Part shown: positions 17,879-26,310 of the stretch, piece after piece
How positions within the stretch are numbered: position 1 is the stretch's first letter
Layout of the letters: each line of letters starts with the position of its first letter
Source: Candidatus Sericytochromatia bacterium S15B-MN24 CBMW_12
GTDB taxonomy: Bacteria > Cyanobacteriota > Sericytochromatia > S15B-MN24 > UBA4093
Length of the DNA: 64,000 bases
NCBI GenBank assembly: GCA_002083825.1
Contig: DAZV01000049.1
Coordinates: 19,757 to 83,756, forward strand
Direction: 5' to 3'
Program-made: the position numbers and the translations under genes
Notes under the pieces: model-generated
Told to the model about the DNA's origin: nothing
Database searches by the model: none
The model's input: the letters and a program-made list of their open reading frames with translations, nothing else

Positions 17879-18688
17879 CTGGCCCAGCATGGCCCGCTTG
17901 ACGAAGGCCGCCTTGCGCGGAGCGTCCCGAAGCATCGTCTCTTGGTGCAGGTGGTAGCAGGCGAAGGCCTGGGCGAGATCCGACTTCGGGTCCTGCTTCT
18001 GCCGCTCGTGAGTGAACTCCTCGCGCCAGTCCTCGCGGTCCCGGTGCTCGTGCCGGTAGTCGAGGGGAGCGTCGTAGGCGTCGTTCACCCCGTAAGGCGC
18101 CCGGCCGGCCGGTCCCTTGGCGGACCACTCGCTGAGGGTGGCGAAGCCGCCCACCTTCTCGATGTTGCGGCTGAGTCCAGGGCGATTCATCAGGGCGGAC
18201 GCCGTGACTCCCGCTTGCCCAGAGGCGACCGTCTGCCGGAAGACCTCCGCGTCGAGCGGGTTCGCGACCCATGCCAGTGCGACTGCGTGCAGGGTCGCCA
18301 TGGCGATCGTCTCGTCGTTATAGGCTCCCCCGCTCAGAAAGGCCTCGTCCTGGAGGCCGATTTCCTGGCGACTCGCGTCGTAATACTCGGGAGCCTTGGG
18401 AGAGGCCTTTCGGACGCGCTTAAGGCGTCGCATGGGCTGTTTGGCGAGGAAATCCTTGTCGACCTTGCGCAAGGCATCCTGGACGGCGACGAGTTCGGAA
18501 CCCCAACGGGCCCCATCGGAGCCATCGAGGACCTGGAGCCCGAACTCATTCTGGAGGTCCTGCTTGAGGGACGTCAGCTCGGCGTCGGAAATCTGGCGAA
18601 ACGTCGGCAGTTCCGCGCATCCGGCGAGGAAGAGCAGCGTGCAGAATGTCGGCACCAGGCGTTGAAATCGCTTTATCATGCGGATCAT
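17876..18688 (-). CDS. lipoprotein of unknown function
   Basis: 270 residues. The signal peptide ends in a lipobox (LLFLAGC, Cys at residue 24), so the protein should be lipid-anchored. The mature part is mostly helical and charged, with a tract of His, Asp, Glu and Arg (YRHEHRDREDWREEFTHERQK) near residues 215-235. The segment around residues 125-140 (NDETIAMATLHAVALAWVANP) has no recognisable catalytic motif. No family recognised. Start ATG 18688 has AGGA about ten bases upstream; M4 is an alternative. It is convergent with the pilin-like gene and shares its terminator region. Confidence 0.7.
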   Translation of the reverse strand: MIRMIKRFQRLVPTFCTLLFLAGCAELPTFRQISDAELTSLKQDLQNEFGLQVLDGSDGARWGSELVAVQDALRKVDKDFLAKQPMRRLKRVRKASPKAPEYYDASRQEIGLQDEAFLSGGAYNDETIAMATLHAVALAWVANPLDAEVFRQTVASGQAGVTASALMNRPGLSRNIEKVGGFATLSEWSAKGPAGRAPYGVNDAYDAPLDYRHEHRDREDWREEFTHERQKQDPKSDLAQAFACYHLHQETMLRDAPRKAAFVKRAMLGQ

Positions 18689-18754
18689 TCTAGCGGATTC
18701 CTACGTGGCTGGCCATTCGCTTGCATAGCGCAGGGGCCGCTTACTATTTCTTTT

Positions 18755-18867
18755 ATGAACGCCATGGCTACGCCGTACATAGCCGTTAGCCGCGTTTATT
18801 AGCCGTTAGCCGCGGGCGCTCACCCCCTTTGGCCCCCTCCAAGAGGGACGAACTGGCGGAAGGTGAG
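18755..18867 (+). repeat. diverged copy of the ~110 bp intergenic repeat (family 1, copy C)
   Basis: Begins with GAACGCCATGGCTACGCCG, matching the left end of copies at 22.9 and 27.3 kb, and ends with a C-run, a G-run and GGCGGAAGGTGA, matching their right end. The middle is replaced by two 20-base units carrying GTTAGCCGCG (18781-18800, 18801-18820). It occupies most of the 311-base gap 18689-19000; I see no gene there. Confidence 0.5.
18781..18820 (+). repeat. two 20-base tandem units
   Basis: AGCCGTTAGCCGCG occurs at 18781-18794 and again at 18801-18814. Its core GTTAGCCGCG is the reverse complement of the core of the four tandem units at 33.65 kb. Confidence 0.6.
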
Positions 18868-19000
18868 ATGACCAGGGCTCAAAACAGCCCAAGAATCGCA
18901 CCTTTTCTACCGATCAAGCAGTATGGAGGTGAAAGGAACGCTTGCTTTGGGAATAAGCGATAGAGACCGTCTTCATTTATTACTCACATCGAGCGAATAC

Positions 19001-19954
19001 ATGGCCAATGTCCTGATAGTCGATTCCTCCCAACTGATGAGACGCAACATGTTGGCCCGCTTGAGCCCGCATGGCTTCGACATCCAACTGGCCGGCACCG
19101 GGATGCAGGCCCTGTCTATCCTGACGCGTCAGCGCCCGGATGTGATCGTCCTGGACGCCTACCTCCTCGGGATCAATGCAGTCGAGTTCATCAAGCTCTT
19201 GCGCTCGAACCCGTCCTCCGAGGATATTCCCGTCATCCTCACAGCCGGCGAGGAGCGCCTGCCCCGCCCCTTCACGGAAATCGGCGCTCAGGCACTCCTC
19301 GCCAAGCCTCTCGATATCGAGTTGCTCGTCCGGATCATCAAGAGTGTCATCGATCCGATGCCCCAGGAAAGACAATTCATCAAGTTCGTGGTACTGGAGG
19401 ATCCCGAAGATCTCGACATCGAGGTGATCAAGGTCAAGGCTCATGAGGTTTACGTCCGGAGCAAGGAGGTCCCCGCACTTAACATTGGCGACCTCGTGAT
19501 CCTGAGCTACGGATCGACTGCAGGCCTGATCGCCCGGGACGCCACGGTTCGCGCGAACCACGACGAGGCCATTGTCCTGAGCGTGGGCCCCAAGGTGCTC
19601 ATCAAGCAGCAACGTCGCTTCTTCCGCCGCGACATCTCTCTCCCGCTTCGCTACCGGATCCCCGGTGACTTCTTCCGACTGGCGCGAACCCTCGACATCT
19701 CCGCCGGCGGCGTCCGCGCCACCGGCATGGGAGGAGCCCTGAAACTCGACATGACCCTCGACTTCCAGCTCGTGATCGATCCCGCCATGCAACTGAACAT
19801 CCGTGGCATGATCCGACGTCTCGAACCCATCCCCGATGGGCTGATAGCCGGGATCGAGTTCCTGGGCATGGATCCCCGGGTCCAGGAAGAGCTCACCATG
19901 TTTCTCTTCAATGGATCCCGCCTCGTGGTGCCGCCCGACCGCCTCACCCCCTGA
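19001..19954 (+). CDS. response regulator with C-terminal PilZ domain
   Basis: 317 residues. The receiver domain (residues 1-120) has acidic D8, phosphorylation site D52 in VIVLDAYLLG, and the usual LAKPL lysine. A middle domain follows, and about residue 205 begins a PilZ domain with the c-di-GMP motifs RRFFRRD (RxxxR) and DISAGGV (DxSxxG). It probably links a phosphorelay with c-di-GMP, plausibly acting on the pilus machinery nearby or on surface behaviour. Start ATG 19001 sits exactly at the receiver; an in-frame ATG at 18923 would add 26 residues, but that region itself contains a GGAGGTG site, so the true start is uncertain. Confidence 0.85.
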   Translation: MANVLIVDSSQLMRRNMLARLSPHGFDIQLAGTGMQALSILTRQRPDVIVLDAYLLGINAVEFIKLLRSNPSSEDIPVILTAGEERLPRPFTEIGAQALLAKPLDIELLVRIIKSVIDPMPQERQFIKFVVLEDPEDLDIEVIKVKAHEVYVRSKEVPALNIGDLVILSYGSTAGLIARDATVRANHDEAIVLSVGPKVLIKQQRRFFRRDISLPLRYRIPGDFFRLARTLDISAGGVRATGMGGALKLDMTLDFQLVIDPAMQLNIRGMIRRLEPIPDGLIAGIEFLGMDPRVQEELTMFLFNGSRLVVPPDRLTP

Positions 19955-20015
19955 CGCGTAGTACTCCCGCTCGAAAGCCATGGAACGAACACCTCGGTTG
20001 CCCGGAAGAACCTCG

Positions 20016-20045
20016 TTGACAGGCCTTCTTCGCCTGTGTTACGCT
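20016..20045 (+). promoter_or_regulatory. promoter of the feo operon
   Basis: TTGACA (20016-20021) and TACGCT (20040-20045), spacer 18. The -10 match is modest. The predicted transcription start falls beside the Fur-like site. Confidence 0.45.
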
Positions 20046-20050
20046 CTTTT

Positions 20051-20065
20051 TGACAATCATTCTCA
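20051..20065 (+). promoter_or_regulatory. Fur-box-like operator upstream of feoA
   Basis: TGACAATCATTCTCA is a 7-1-7 inverted repeat with one mismatch between arms and matches the Fur consensus TGATAATNATTATCA at 13 of 15 positions. Placed just after the promoter and 15 bases before feoA, where a repressor would block transcription when iron is plentiful. Confidence 0.7.
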
Positions 20066-20079
20066 ACAGGGGAGCCGAC

Positions 20080-20322
20080 ATGTTGCCAATCTCCGCCATC
20101 ACGCTCGATCAGGCACGAAAGGGCGATCGCCTGCTCATCCAGGCGATCCCCGACTCCACGGTGCGGGTCCAGGTGGTTCGCTTCGGCCTTTCGATAGGCT
20201 CCATCGTTACCTGCCAATCCGTCATGCCCGGAGGCCCCGTCATCCTCCGTCGCGGTTTCCAGGAAATTGCCATCGGCCGCGACCTCGCCCGTACGATCCA
20301 GGTCTCGAGACAGGCCTCATGA
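20080..20322 (+). CDS. feoA: FeoA, SH3-like partner of the ferrous iron transporter
   Basis: 80 residues with the FeoA fold: a hydrophobic start (LPISAITLDQARKGDRLLI), the GLSIGSIV turn, and the closing GGPVILRRGFQEIAIGRDLARTI. It is a small cytosolic protein needed for FeoB-dependent Fe(II) uptake. ATG 20080 is preceded by GGGGAG; an in-frame start at 20050 would lie on top of the Fur-like site. Its stop overlaps the feoB start (ATGA). Confidence 0.92.
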   Translation: MLPISAITLDQARKGDRLLIQAIPDSTVRVQVVRFGLSIGSIVTCQSVMPGGPVILRRGFQEIAIGRDLARTIQVSRQAS

Positions 20323-22175
20323 AGAGCCCCCTCGACACCCATCCACACGCCAAGTCTCTGCCCAGCCAAGGCCGCCGTTTGGTGCTGGCCGGCAATCCCA
20401 ACGTCGGCAAATCCGTCTTCTTCAACGCCCTGACCGGCATCTACGTCGACGTCTCCAACTACCCCGGCACCACCGTCGAGATCTCGCGCGCGCCCTACGG
20501 CGACGACACCCTCATGGACACCCCCGGAGTCTACGGCGTCTCCAGCTTCAACGACGAGGAACGCATCGCCCGCGACATCATCCTCGAAGCCGACGTCGTC
20601 CTCAACGTCGTCTCCAGCCTTTCCCTGGAACGCGACCTCTTCCTCACCCAGCAGCTGCTCGACATGGGCAAGCGCGTCGTGGTCGCCCTCAACCAGATCG
20701 ACGAAGCCCGCGCCAACGGTCTCGCCATCGATGCCAAGCGCCTGAGCGCCCAGCTGGGCGTCTCGGTCATCCCGACCGTGGCCACCAAGGGCGAAGGTAT
20801 CGCGGAGATCCGGACGGCGATCGCTCAGGCCTTCGAATCCGCCCCGCCCTCCGTCGACCCCGACCTCCAGCGTCTCCTGGACCACCTCGGCGGAGGCACC
20901 CCCGCCGAGCGCCTCTTGGTCCTCGAAGGAGACGATGCCGTCGCCGAACGCCTGGGACTTCCCCCCGGCACGGAGCGCGAAGCCCTCTACGCCCTGCGCC
21001 GGACCCGGGTCAACGCCTTGGTCGATGAGACCGTCGTAGAATCCAACCAAGGCGCCACCTTCTCCACCCGACTCGGCCGCATGATCCTCAACCCCTTTGC
21101 CGGATTCGCCTCCGCCATCCTCGTCCTCGCCGCGCTCTACTACCTCATCGGCGATCTGATAGCCCAGCAGCTCGTAGCCATCACCGAAGAAACCATCATG
21201 CTCGGTATCTACGAGCCAGCCGTCCGCAGCCTGGTCGAACGCTTCTTCGCCGTCGGCACCCACCCTCATACCATTCTGGTGGGCGAGTTCGGTTTGCTCA
21301 CCATGACCGTCACCTACATCCTGGGACTGCTGCTGCCGCTCGCGATCGGGTTCTACCTCTTCCTCGCCGTTCTGGAAGATTCGGGCTACCTGCCTCGCCT
21401 CGCGGTGCTGGTGGATCGCGCCCTTTCCAAGATGGGACTCAACGGCCGCGCGGTCATACCGCTCATCATCGGCTTCGGCTGCGTCACCATGGCCACCATC
21501 ACCACCCGCATCCTGGGGACCCAACGGGAAAGGACCATCGCGACGGCCATCCTGGGTCTCACCATCCCGTGTTCGGCCCAGGTCGGGGTCATCCTCGGCA
21601 TGCTCGCGACGGTCGGCGGCTGGAAGGCCTGGGCCATCTACGGCGGCACCATGTTCACGGTACTGGTCGCGGTCGGCACCCTCCTCGACAAGCTCATGCC
21701 GGGCAAGTCCTCGTCGCTGCTCATCGACCTGCCGCCCATGCGCATCCCCAACTGGAAAAACGTCTTCAAGAAGACCAGCGTCAAGAGCTGGGGGTTCCTG
21801 GTCGAGGCCTCGCCTCTCTTCATGCTCGGAGCCCTGATCGTCACGCTGCTCCAGATCTCGGGGGGGCTGGCCATGTTCCAGCGCGCCCTGGCTCCCGCCA
21901 CGGTCGGCCTGCTTCACCTGCCCCCCCAGGCGGCGACGGCCTTCATCATGGGACTCATCCGGCGCGACTTCGGAGCCGCGGGACTCACCAGTCTTCCCCT
22001 CAGCGCCGATCAGGTGATCGTCTCGCTGGTGGTCATCACGCTCTTCGTCCCCTGCATCGCGACCGTGACCGTGCTCTTCAAGGAGCGTGGCTGGCGCGAA
22101 GCCCTCACCCTCTGGCTCGGCTCCTGGGTGATCGCCTTCGCCGTCGGTGGCGTGCTCGCGGCTATCCTGATCTGA
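20319..22175 (+). CDS. feoB: FeoB ferrous iron transporter
   Basis: 618 residues. The N-terminal G domain has G1 GNPNVGKS (residues 25-32), G2 NYPGTTVE, G3 DTPG and G4 NQID. The membrane part has about eight helices with the two gate repeats (for example LVDRALSKMGLNGRAVIPLIIGFGC and the IMGLIRRDFGAAGL block). It imports Fe(II) across the inner membrane. ATG 20319 overlaps the feoA stop; the same frame stays open upstream through feoA's antisense-like frame, but that extension is not coding. It is shorter than E. coli FeoB, as is usual outside enterobacteria. Confidence 0.95.
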   Translation: MKSPLDTHPHAKSLPSQGRRLVLAGNPNVGKSVFFNALTGIYVDVSNYPGTTVEISRAPYGDDTLMDTPGVYGVSSFNDEERIARDIILEADVVLNVVSSLSLERDLFLTQQLLDMGKRVVVALNQIDEARANGLAIDAKRLSAQLGVSVIPTVATKGEGIAEIRTAIAQAFESAPPSVDPDLQRLLDHLGGGTPAERLLVLEGDDAVAERLGLPPGTEREALYALRRTRVNALVDETVVESNQGATFSTRLGRMILNPFAGFASAILVLAALYYLIGDLIAQQLVAITEETIMLGIYEPAVRSLVERFFAVGTHPHTILVGEFGLLTMTVTYILGLLLPLAIGFYLFLAVLEDSGYLPRLAVLVDRALSKMGLNGRAVIPLIIGFGCVTMATITTRILGTQRERTIATAILGLTIPCSAQVGVILGMLATVGGWKAWAIYGGTMFTVLVAVGTLLDKLMPGKSSSLLIDLPPMRIPNWKNVFKKTSVKSWGFLVEASPLFMLGALIVTLLQISGGLAMFQRALAPATVGLLHLPPQAATAFIMGLIRRDFGAAGLTSLPLSADQVIVSLVVITLFVPCIATVTVLFKERGWREALTLWLGSWVIAFAVGGVLAAILI

Positions 22176-22183
22176 GGTGAAGC

Positions 22184-22339
22184 ATGCAACGGATCGGATG
22201 CCAAACCTGTTGCTACGTCGTCGACGTCGAGGGGACCGAAGCGCGCTGTCCGCGCTGCATGACCATCGTCCGGGCCGTCATGGCCTGCGCCATGGCCAAC
22301 GCGACGTGCGGCACCTGCCCGTCGAACCACACGACCTAG
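22184..22339 (+). CDS. 51-residue cysteine-rich protein in the feo operon
   Basis: Starts at ATG 22184, eight bases after the feoB stop, with a GAGGTGA site. The product has cysteines in the pattern CxxCC (residues 6-10), CxxC (22-25), C34, and CxxC (42-45). This is enough for one or two metal sites such as a zinc ribbon or Fe-S site. No membrane helix. It does not match FeoC, and it differs from the known FeoB-associated Cys-rich membrane proteins by lacking the hydrophobic segment. Position and ribosome site make it a real gene; its role, perhaps iron handling or FeoB support, is inference. Confidence 0.65.
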   Translation: MQRIGCQTCCYVVDVEGTEARCPRCMTIVRAVMACAMANATCGTCPSNHTT

Positions 22340-22376
22340 CCTTTCCGATCCGGGCGGAGGATGGTGTAATTCAAAG

Positions 22377-22724
22377 ATGATTCAAGCCGTTCTGAGTTAC
22401 CTGATTTCCAACGACGGGGCGCCCGTCACCGAGATCCAGCGGAGCTTCAAGCTTTCCGCGGACATGGCCGCCAACATCCTGATTCAGCTCGAGGATGCGG
22501 GACTGCTCCACGAGCAGAAGTTGGACGCCTGCCACCACATGGACCACGAGGGCAAGCAAGCAGCCCATGCTCACACGGGGGGCTGCGGCTCCGGAAACTG
22601 CTCCTCGTCCGAAGGTGCCTGCGGGATCACCGAGTCCTTCGAGCGGGGCTGCTGCGGCATGAACGCGCCTTACCGGATCACTCCGGCCGGCCGGCAATTC
22701 CTCGAGAACTTCGCCACGCTCTGA
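22377..22724 (+). CDS. FeoC-like winged-helix protein with Cys/His-rich insert
   Basis: 115 residues. The N-terminal ~50 form a winged-helix-like unit (AVLSYLISNDGAPVTEIQRSFKLSADMAANILIQLEDAGLL). This is followed by a Cys/His/Gly-rich stretch (residues 52-95: CHHMDHE, GGCGSGNC, GACG, GCCG) and a short C-terminal helix that resumes the wing (YRITPAGRQFLENF). FeoC proteins combine a winged helix with a Cys motif thought to bind a Fe-S cluster; this insert is longer than usual. Last gene of the feo operon, 37 bases after the Cys-rich gene. The ribosome site is weak. Confidence 0.65.
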   Translation: MIQAVLSYLISNDGAPVTEIQRSFKLSADMAANILIQLEDAGLLHEQKLDACHHMDHEGKQAAHAHTGGCGSGNCSSSEGACGITESFERGCCGMNAPYRITPAGRQFLENFATL

Positions 22725-22821
22725 GTTGCATGCCGCGGAACCAGGGCGGGGTTCCCTCTCAACCCCGAAGGGGGCTTCCCCTAAATCCCCCCCCTTGATG
22801 GGGGGGGGCGGGGGGGGGGGT

Positions 22822-22838
22822 TACTGATCCCAGGTTCC
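22822..22838 (+). repeat. 17-base repeat next to a C/G hairpin (family 2, copy 1)
   Basis: TACTGATCCCAGGTTCC, identical to 25336-25352. It is preceded by a hairpin of eight C, loop, eight G (22787-22808) and a further G-run. The gap 22725-22983 holds only this and the family 1 repeat; no gene is seen. Confidence 0.7.
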
Positions 22839-22865
22839 ATCTCAACCCATGGTGATTCAGAAATA

Positions 22866-22974
22866 ATAAGGAACGCCATGGCTTCGCCGGCGAACACCCC
22901 CCGTAGCCCCCCATTGGGCCTGCGGGCCCAGTTAGGCTACGCCTGAGCGAGGGGGGCGAATTAACGGAAGATTA
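22866..22974 (+). repeat. ~110 bp nested-palindrome intergenic repeat (family 1, copy A)
   Basis: Nearly identical to 27278-27387. The core folds as nested arms: CCCCCC, GTAGCC, TGGGCC, loop TGCG, GGCCCA, GGCTAC, GGGGGG. It lies between the convergent feo operon and the lytic transglycosylase gene. Confidence 0.85.
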
Positions 22975-22983
22975 GGGGGAAGA

Positions 22984-25287
22984 TTAGGGACCGCCGTACA
23001 GCGCCTGGTAGCTCCAGAGGTTACCGAAGACCTTCTTGACGTAGTGCCGGGTTTCCGAGTACGGCACGGCCTCCACCCAGGCGTCCATGTCCCCGCCTCC
23101 ATTGCCGCGCCACTTGCGGACGGCACCGGGGCCGGCGTTGTACGCGGCGACGGCATACGGCGAAACCCCTCCGAACTCCTGATGCGTGTAGTTCAGATAC
23201 CAGGTCCCCAGCTTGAGGTTCCAGAAGGGATCGGTCAATTCCCGTTCGGGGCCGGGCACTTTCTTACGTACCCAGTCCGCGGTGCCGGGCATCAGCTGGG
23301 CCAATCCCATGGCCCCCACCCAAGAGCGAGAGGTCGGATCGAAGAGGCTCTCCTGTTTGACCAGGGAGGTCATCAACAGGGGGTCGATGCCATTGAGGCT
23401 GGCGGCCCGCTCCATGAGGGGGGCATAGCCCAGCGGGAAGAGGAGACGAGGGTCTTTTCCGGTGGCCAGCGCGATGGTCTGGCGGTACTGTCCCGATTGC
23501 AAATGAAGCCAGGCGCGAAGGTCCGGATTGGCCTTCACCTTGTCGGCGTAGCGCAAGGCGGGGTCTGTGAGGCCGAGGTAGACCCATTCCTTGACGGAGT
23601 GGGGCCAGTCGGCCATCTGCGCGAGGTAACGGGAAGCCGGATTGCTCGGATCGATCTCGCCACCATCCACCAGGGGACGAAGATCGTCATGGGGAGCCGA
23701 CAGCGCGACCGGTCGGACCGCGAAGCCGGGATCGGCCGCGCGGCCTTCGAGGGCGTCGAGGCGGTGCTTGGAGCGCCACGAGTAGTAGGAGTTGGGGCGA
23801 TTGGCGGCGGCTTTGCGGTAGATGGCGACGGCCTCCGACTTCTTTCCTTCCCGCTCCAGGATCTTTCCGAGCCAGAAGGCTCCCCCCGGTCCGTTGACCG
23901 TCTGCAGCGAGCGGAAGCCGAGTTCCGTCGCCCAGCGCGTGGCTTCCTTGAGGTTGCCGGCTGCATAGGCCTTTTGCATGAAGCGCCAGCGCACCTCGAT
24001 TGCTTCCTCCGAATTGGGGAACCGTTTGACGAGTGCTTGTTCGAAGGGAACAGCTTGCTTGTCGAGGTCTTGCTTGCGGTAGACGAGTGCGAGGCGATTG
24101 AGGCCTTGCATGCCCCACTCGTCATTCAGGACCGAGGCCTTCTTGAAGTAGTCAGCCGCTTGCGTGTAGCGCTTGCGGCGGTCTTCGAGGCGCCCCAGAA
24201 CGATCAGGGCGCGTCCGCGCATTTGCGAGTTGGTGGCGGCGCGGTGTAGGAGCTGAACGGCCTCGGTGTAATTGCCGAGTTGCCAGTGGCTGACGCCCCG
24301 GCGGTAGAGGCCCCAGGGGGTGTCGATACCGTCGAGCAGTTTCAGGGCGAGCGTGTATTCGCCGCGGTCCATGAGGTCCAAGGCGACGTCGTAGCGCTCC
24401 TTGGCGGGAAGCTCGAACGTGGCCATGGCGCGTGCGACATCCTTGAGATGGGCTCCCGAGGGCTTCTGCTGCCGGTAGCGCCGAAGCCAGGTGAGCGGGT
24501 CTTCGTTTCCCCGGGTTGCCCGCAAGAACAGGGCTTCCTCGGCCTCGGGGGCATCGGGGGAATCGGTGGCGACGGCCTCCCAGAGGTCTTCGGCGCGGTC
24601 CTCGTCGAGCTTGGCGAGCGCCATCCTGGCGTTGGGGATGAGGGGACTCTTGGAGAAGCGGGTGATCATGCCGTCGAGCAGGGCTCGGGCGGCATGGGGG
24701 TCGCTTTCGGCGCGCAGGAGGCCTTCACGCCAGAGCGACCATTCGGCGAGGTCGGGGAACTTCAGGCGTAGTTCGCGGCAGCGATCGGCGGCTTCTTGCG
24801 CGCGGCCCTCCCGGATCAAGCACTCGGTCACGATGACGCCGGAACGGCGGGCAAACGGCGAGGCGCCCAGGGCGTCGGCCTGCGCCTCGAAGCGCGCGCG
24901 CAGCGAGGCCCATTCATCCTCGTCTCTGGCGGCGACCTTCTGGCGGTATTCCGCCATCAAAGCTTCGAACTCGGCGCCTTGCTGGGCGTCCTGCGCCATT
25001 TCGCCGCGGGCGGCCACCGCCACGGGGGCGACCTGCGCGGCTTGTTGCCAGGCTTCGAGGGCCTTTCCGCGGTTGCCCATGCGGTAGTATGCCCGACCGA
25101 GATCCAGTGCGAGCGCGGGGTCCCGGGTGGACGCATTCTCCCAGTGGCGCACGGCCTCCGGGTAGTTCTTGAGTTGGTAGGCGAGACGCCCCTGCATGGC
25201 GGGCACGTCCGGGCGGGCCATGCCCATGCCGAGGGGGACGGCCAGAAGGGTCCCAGCCAGCAAAATTCGCGGAAGTCGAGAGTTCAC
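22984..25287 (-). CDS. soluble lytic murein transglycosylase (Slt70-like)
   Basis: 767 residues. GTG 25287 follows a strong GGGAGGA site and begins a signal peptide (VNSRLPRILLAGTLLAVPLGMGMA); the longer open frame upstream runs through repeat DNA. A long helical TPR-like superhelix fills residues ~30-580. The C-terminal SLT domain has the catalytic Glu in VKQESLFDPTSRSWVGAMGLAQLMP, and the later AYNAGPGAVRKW motif. It cleaves peptidoglycan with formation of 1,6-anhydroMurNAc, in the periplasm. Larger than Slt70 because the helical part is extended. The IMPase gene lies upstream on the same strand, with a repeat-bearing 73-base gap. Confidence 0.92.
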   Translation of the reverse strand: MNSRLPRILLAGTLLAVPLGMGMARPDVPAMQGRLAYQLKNYPEAVRHWENASTRDPALALDLGRAYYRMGNRGKALEAWQQAAQVAPVAVAARGEMAQDAQQGAEFEALMAEYRQKVAARDEDEWASLRARFEAQADALGASPFARRSGVIVTECLIREGRAQEAADRCRELRLKFPDLAEWSLWREGLLRAESDPHAARALLDGMITRFSKSPLIPNARMALAKLDEDRAEDLWEAVATDSPDAPEAEEALFLRATRGNEDPLTWLRRYRQQKPSGAHLKDVARAMATFELPAKERYDVALDLMDRGEYTLALKLLDGIDTPWGLYRRGVSHWQLGNYTEAVQLLHRAATNSQMRGRALIVLGRLEDRRKRYTQAADYFKKASVLNDEWGMQGLNRLALVYRKQDLDKQAVPFEQALVKRFPNSEEAIEVRWRFMQKAYAAGNLKEATRWATELGFRSLQTVNGPGGAFWLGKILEREGKKSEAVAIYRKAAANRPNSYYSWRSKHRLDALEGRAADPGFAVRPVALSAPHDDLRPLVDGGEIDPSNPASRYLAQMADWPHSVKEWVYLGLTDPALRYADKVKANPDLRAWLHLQSGQYRQTIALATGKDPRLLFPLGYAPLMERAASLNGIDPLLMTSLVKQESLFDPTSRSWVGAMGLAQLMPGTADWVRKKVPGPERELTDPFWNLKLGTWYLNYTHQEFGGVSPYAVAAYNAGPGAVRKWRGNGGGDMDAWVEAVPYSETRHYVKKVFGNLWSYQALYGGP

Positions 25288-25335
25288 GGTTCCTCCCGTC
25301 ACTTGTCCCCCTCGACGGGGGGACCACAGGGGGGG

Positions 25336-25352
25336 TACTGATCCCAGGTTCC
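25336..25352 (+). repeat. 17-base repeat next to a C/G hairpin (family 2, copy 2)
   Basis: TACTGATCCCAGGTTCC again, preceded by a CCCCC-tcgac-GGGGG hairpin (25307-25321). Located in the gap between the IMPase gene and the transglycosylase; the hairpin may terminate IMPase transcripts. Confidence 0.7.
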
Positions 25353-25360
25353 GTACCCGT

Positions 25361-26131
25361 TTACCCCCCCTTGAAAACCTCTTGAATCGCAGCGTGCAAC
25401 TGACCGTTGCTGGCCAGGATCTCGTGGGCATAGGGATCGAAGGCATTTCCCCGGTAGTCGGTGACCATGCCTCCGGCCTCCTGAACGATCAAGCCACCCG
25501 CCGCGACGTCCCAGGCGGAGAGGCCGGGTTCCCAGAAGGCCTCGTAGCGTCCACAGGCGACCTGGCAGAGGTCGAGGGCGGCGGATCCGGCACGCCTGAC
25601 GCCTTGAGCGCGGTGGAGCATGGCCTTGAAATAGTCGTAATTACTGCCGGATTGGATGACGTCGTAGGGGAAGCCGGTCGTGAGCAGTGCCCGCTTGAGT
25701 TCCTGGACCGACGAAACCCGGATGGCTTTGTCGTTGAGGGTAGCACCTTGGCCGCGCGCGGCGCTGTACATTTCGTCCCAGATGGGATGGTAGACCGCGC
25801 CGGCCACGATCTCGCCCTCGATGGAAAGGCCGATGGAGACGCAGTAGTAGGGGAAGCCGTGGGCATAGTTGGTGGTTCCGTCGATCGGATCGACGATCCA
25901 GCGAAAGGCGGACGAAGAGGACTTGAGGCCTTCCTCTTCGCCCAGGACGTCGTGGTCGGGGTAGCGGCGGGCGATTTCTTCGCGGATGAGGGTTTCGGCC
26001 ATGCGATCGACCTCGGTCACGAGGTCGATATCGCCCTTGTACTCGATGCGCTGGATCTTGCCTTGATGTTCGCGCAGAATGGCGCCCGCGAGACGGGCGA
26101 CCTCCTCCGCGAAGCGGCGGTATTCATTCAC
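25361..26131 (-). CDS. suhB: inositol monophosphatase family protein
   Basis: 256 residues. Family metal and substrate motifs are complete: GEEEG (residues ~64-68), WIVDPIDGTTNYAHG and, near the C-terminus, AWDVAAGGLIVQEAGG. Members hydrolyse myo-inositol phosphates or related sugar and nucleotide phosphates with Mg2+; some bacterial SuhB proteins also act in rRNA antitermination. The sequence cannot tell which role applies. Starts with GTG 26131, preceded by AAGGGG. Confidence 0.92.
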   Translation of the reverse strand: MNEYRRFAEEVARLAGAILREHQGKIQRIEYKGDIDLVTEVDRMAETLIREEIARRYPDHDVLGEEEGLKSSSSAFRWIVDPIDGTTNYAHGFPYYCVSIGLSIEGEIVAGAVYHPIWDEMYSAARGQGATLNDKAIRVSSVQELKRALLTTGFPYDVIQSGSNYDYFKAMLHRAQGVRRAGSAALDLCQVACGRYEAFWEPGLSAWDVAAGGLIVQEAGGMVTDYRGNAFDPYAHEILASNGQLHAAIQEVFKGG

Positions 26132-26238
26132 GGAATTACCCCTTTATGAGCCTTGCAGCATCCACTCTACAACATCTGCGCACGAGTTGCCGTCACCCGG
26201 ATGCGCCAGGCCGACCACCTGATACGCGGGGCTTCGGC

Positions 26239-26290
26239 GACTTCGGGGTATACCATACAAGCAAGAGACTTCGGGGATACCGGGCAAGCA
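26239..26290 (+). repeat. two imperfect ~27-base direct repeats
   Basis: GACTTCGGGG, then TATACC or ATACC, then CAAGCA occurs at 26239 and again at 26267, just before the secreted orphan gene. May be a duplicated promoter or regulator site. Confidence 0.4.
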
Positions 26291-26310
26291 TGACTCAGAG
26301 GAGGCGGAAA

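Noticed and set aside
19980-20318. N-terminal extension of feoB
   Set aside because: The frame lies over feoA and the promoter/Fur site; FeoB G1 motif begins right after ATG 20319.
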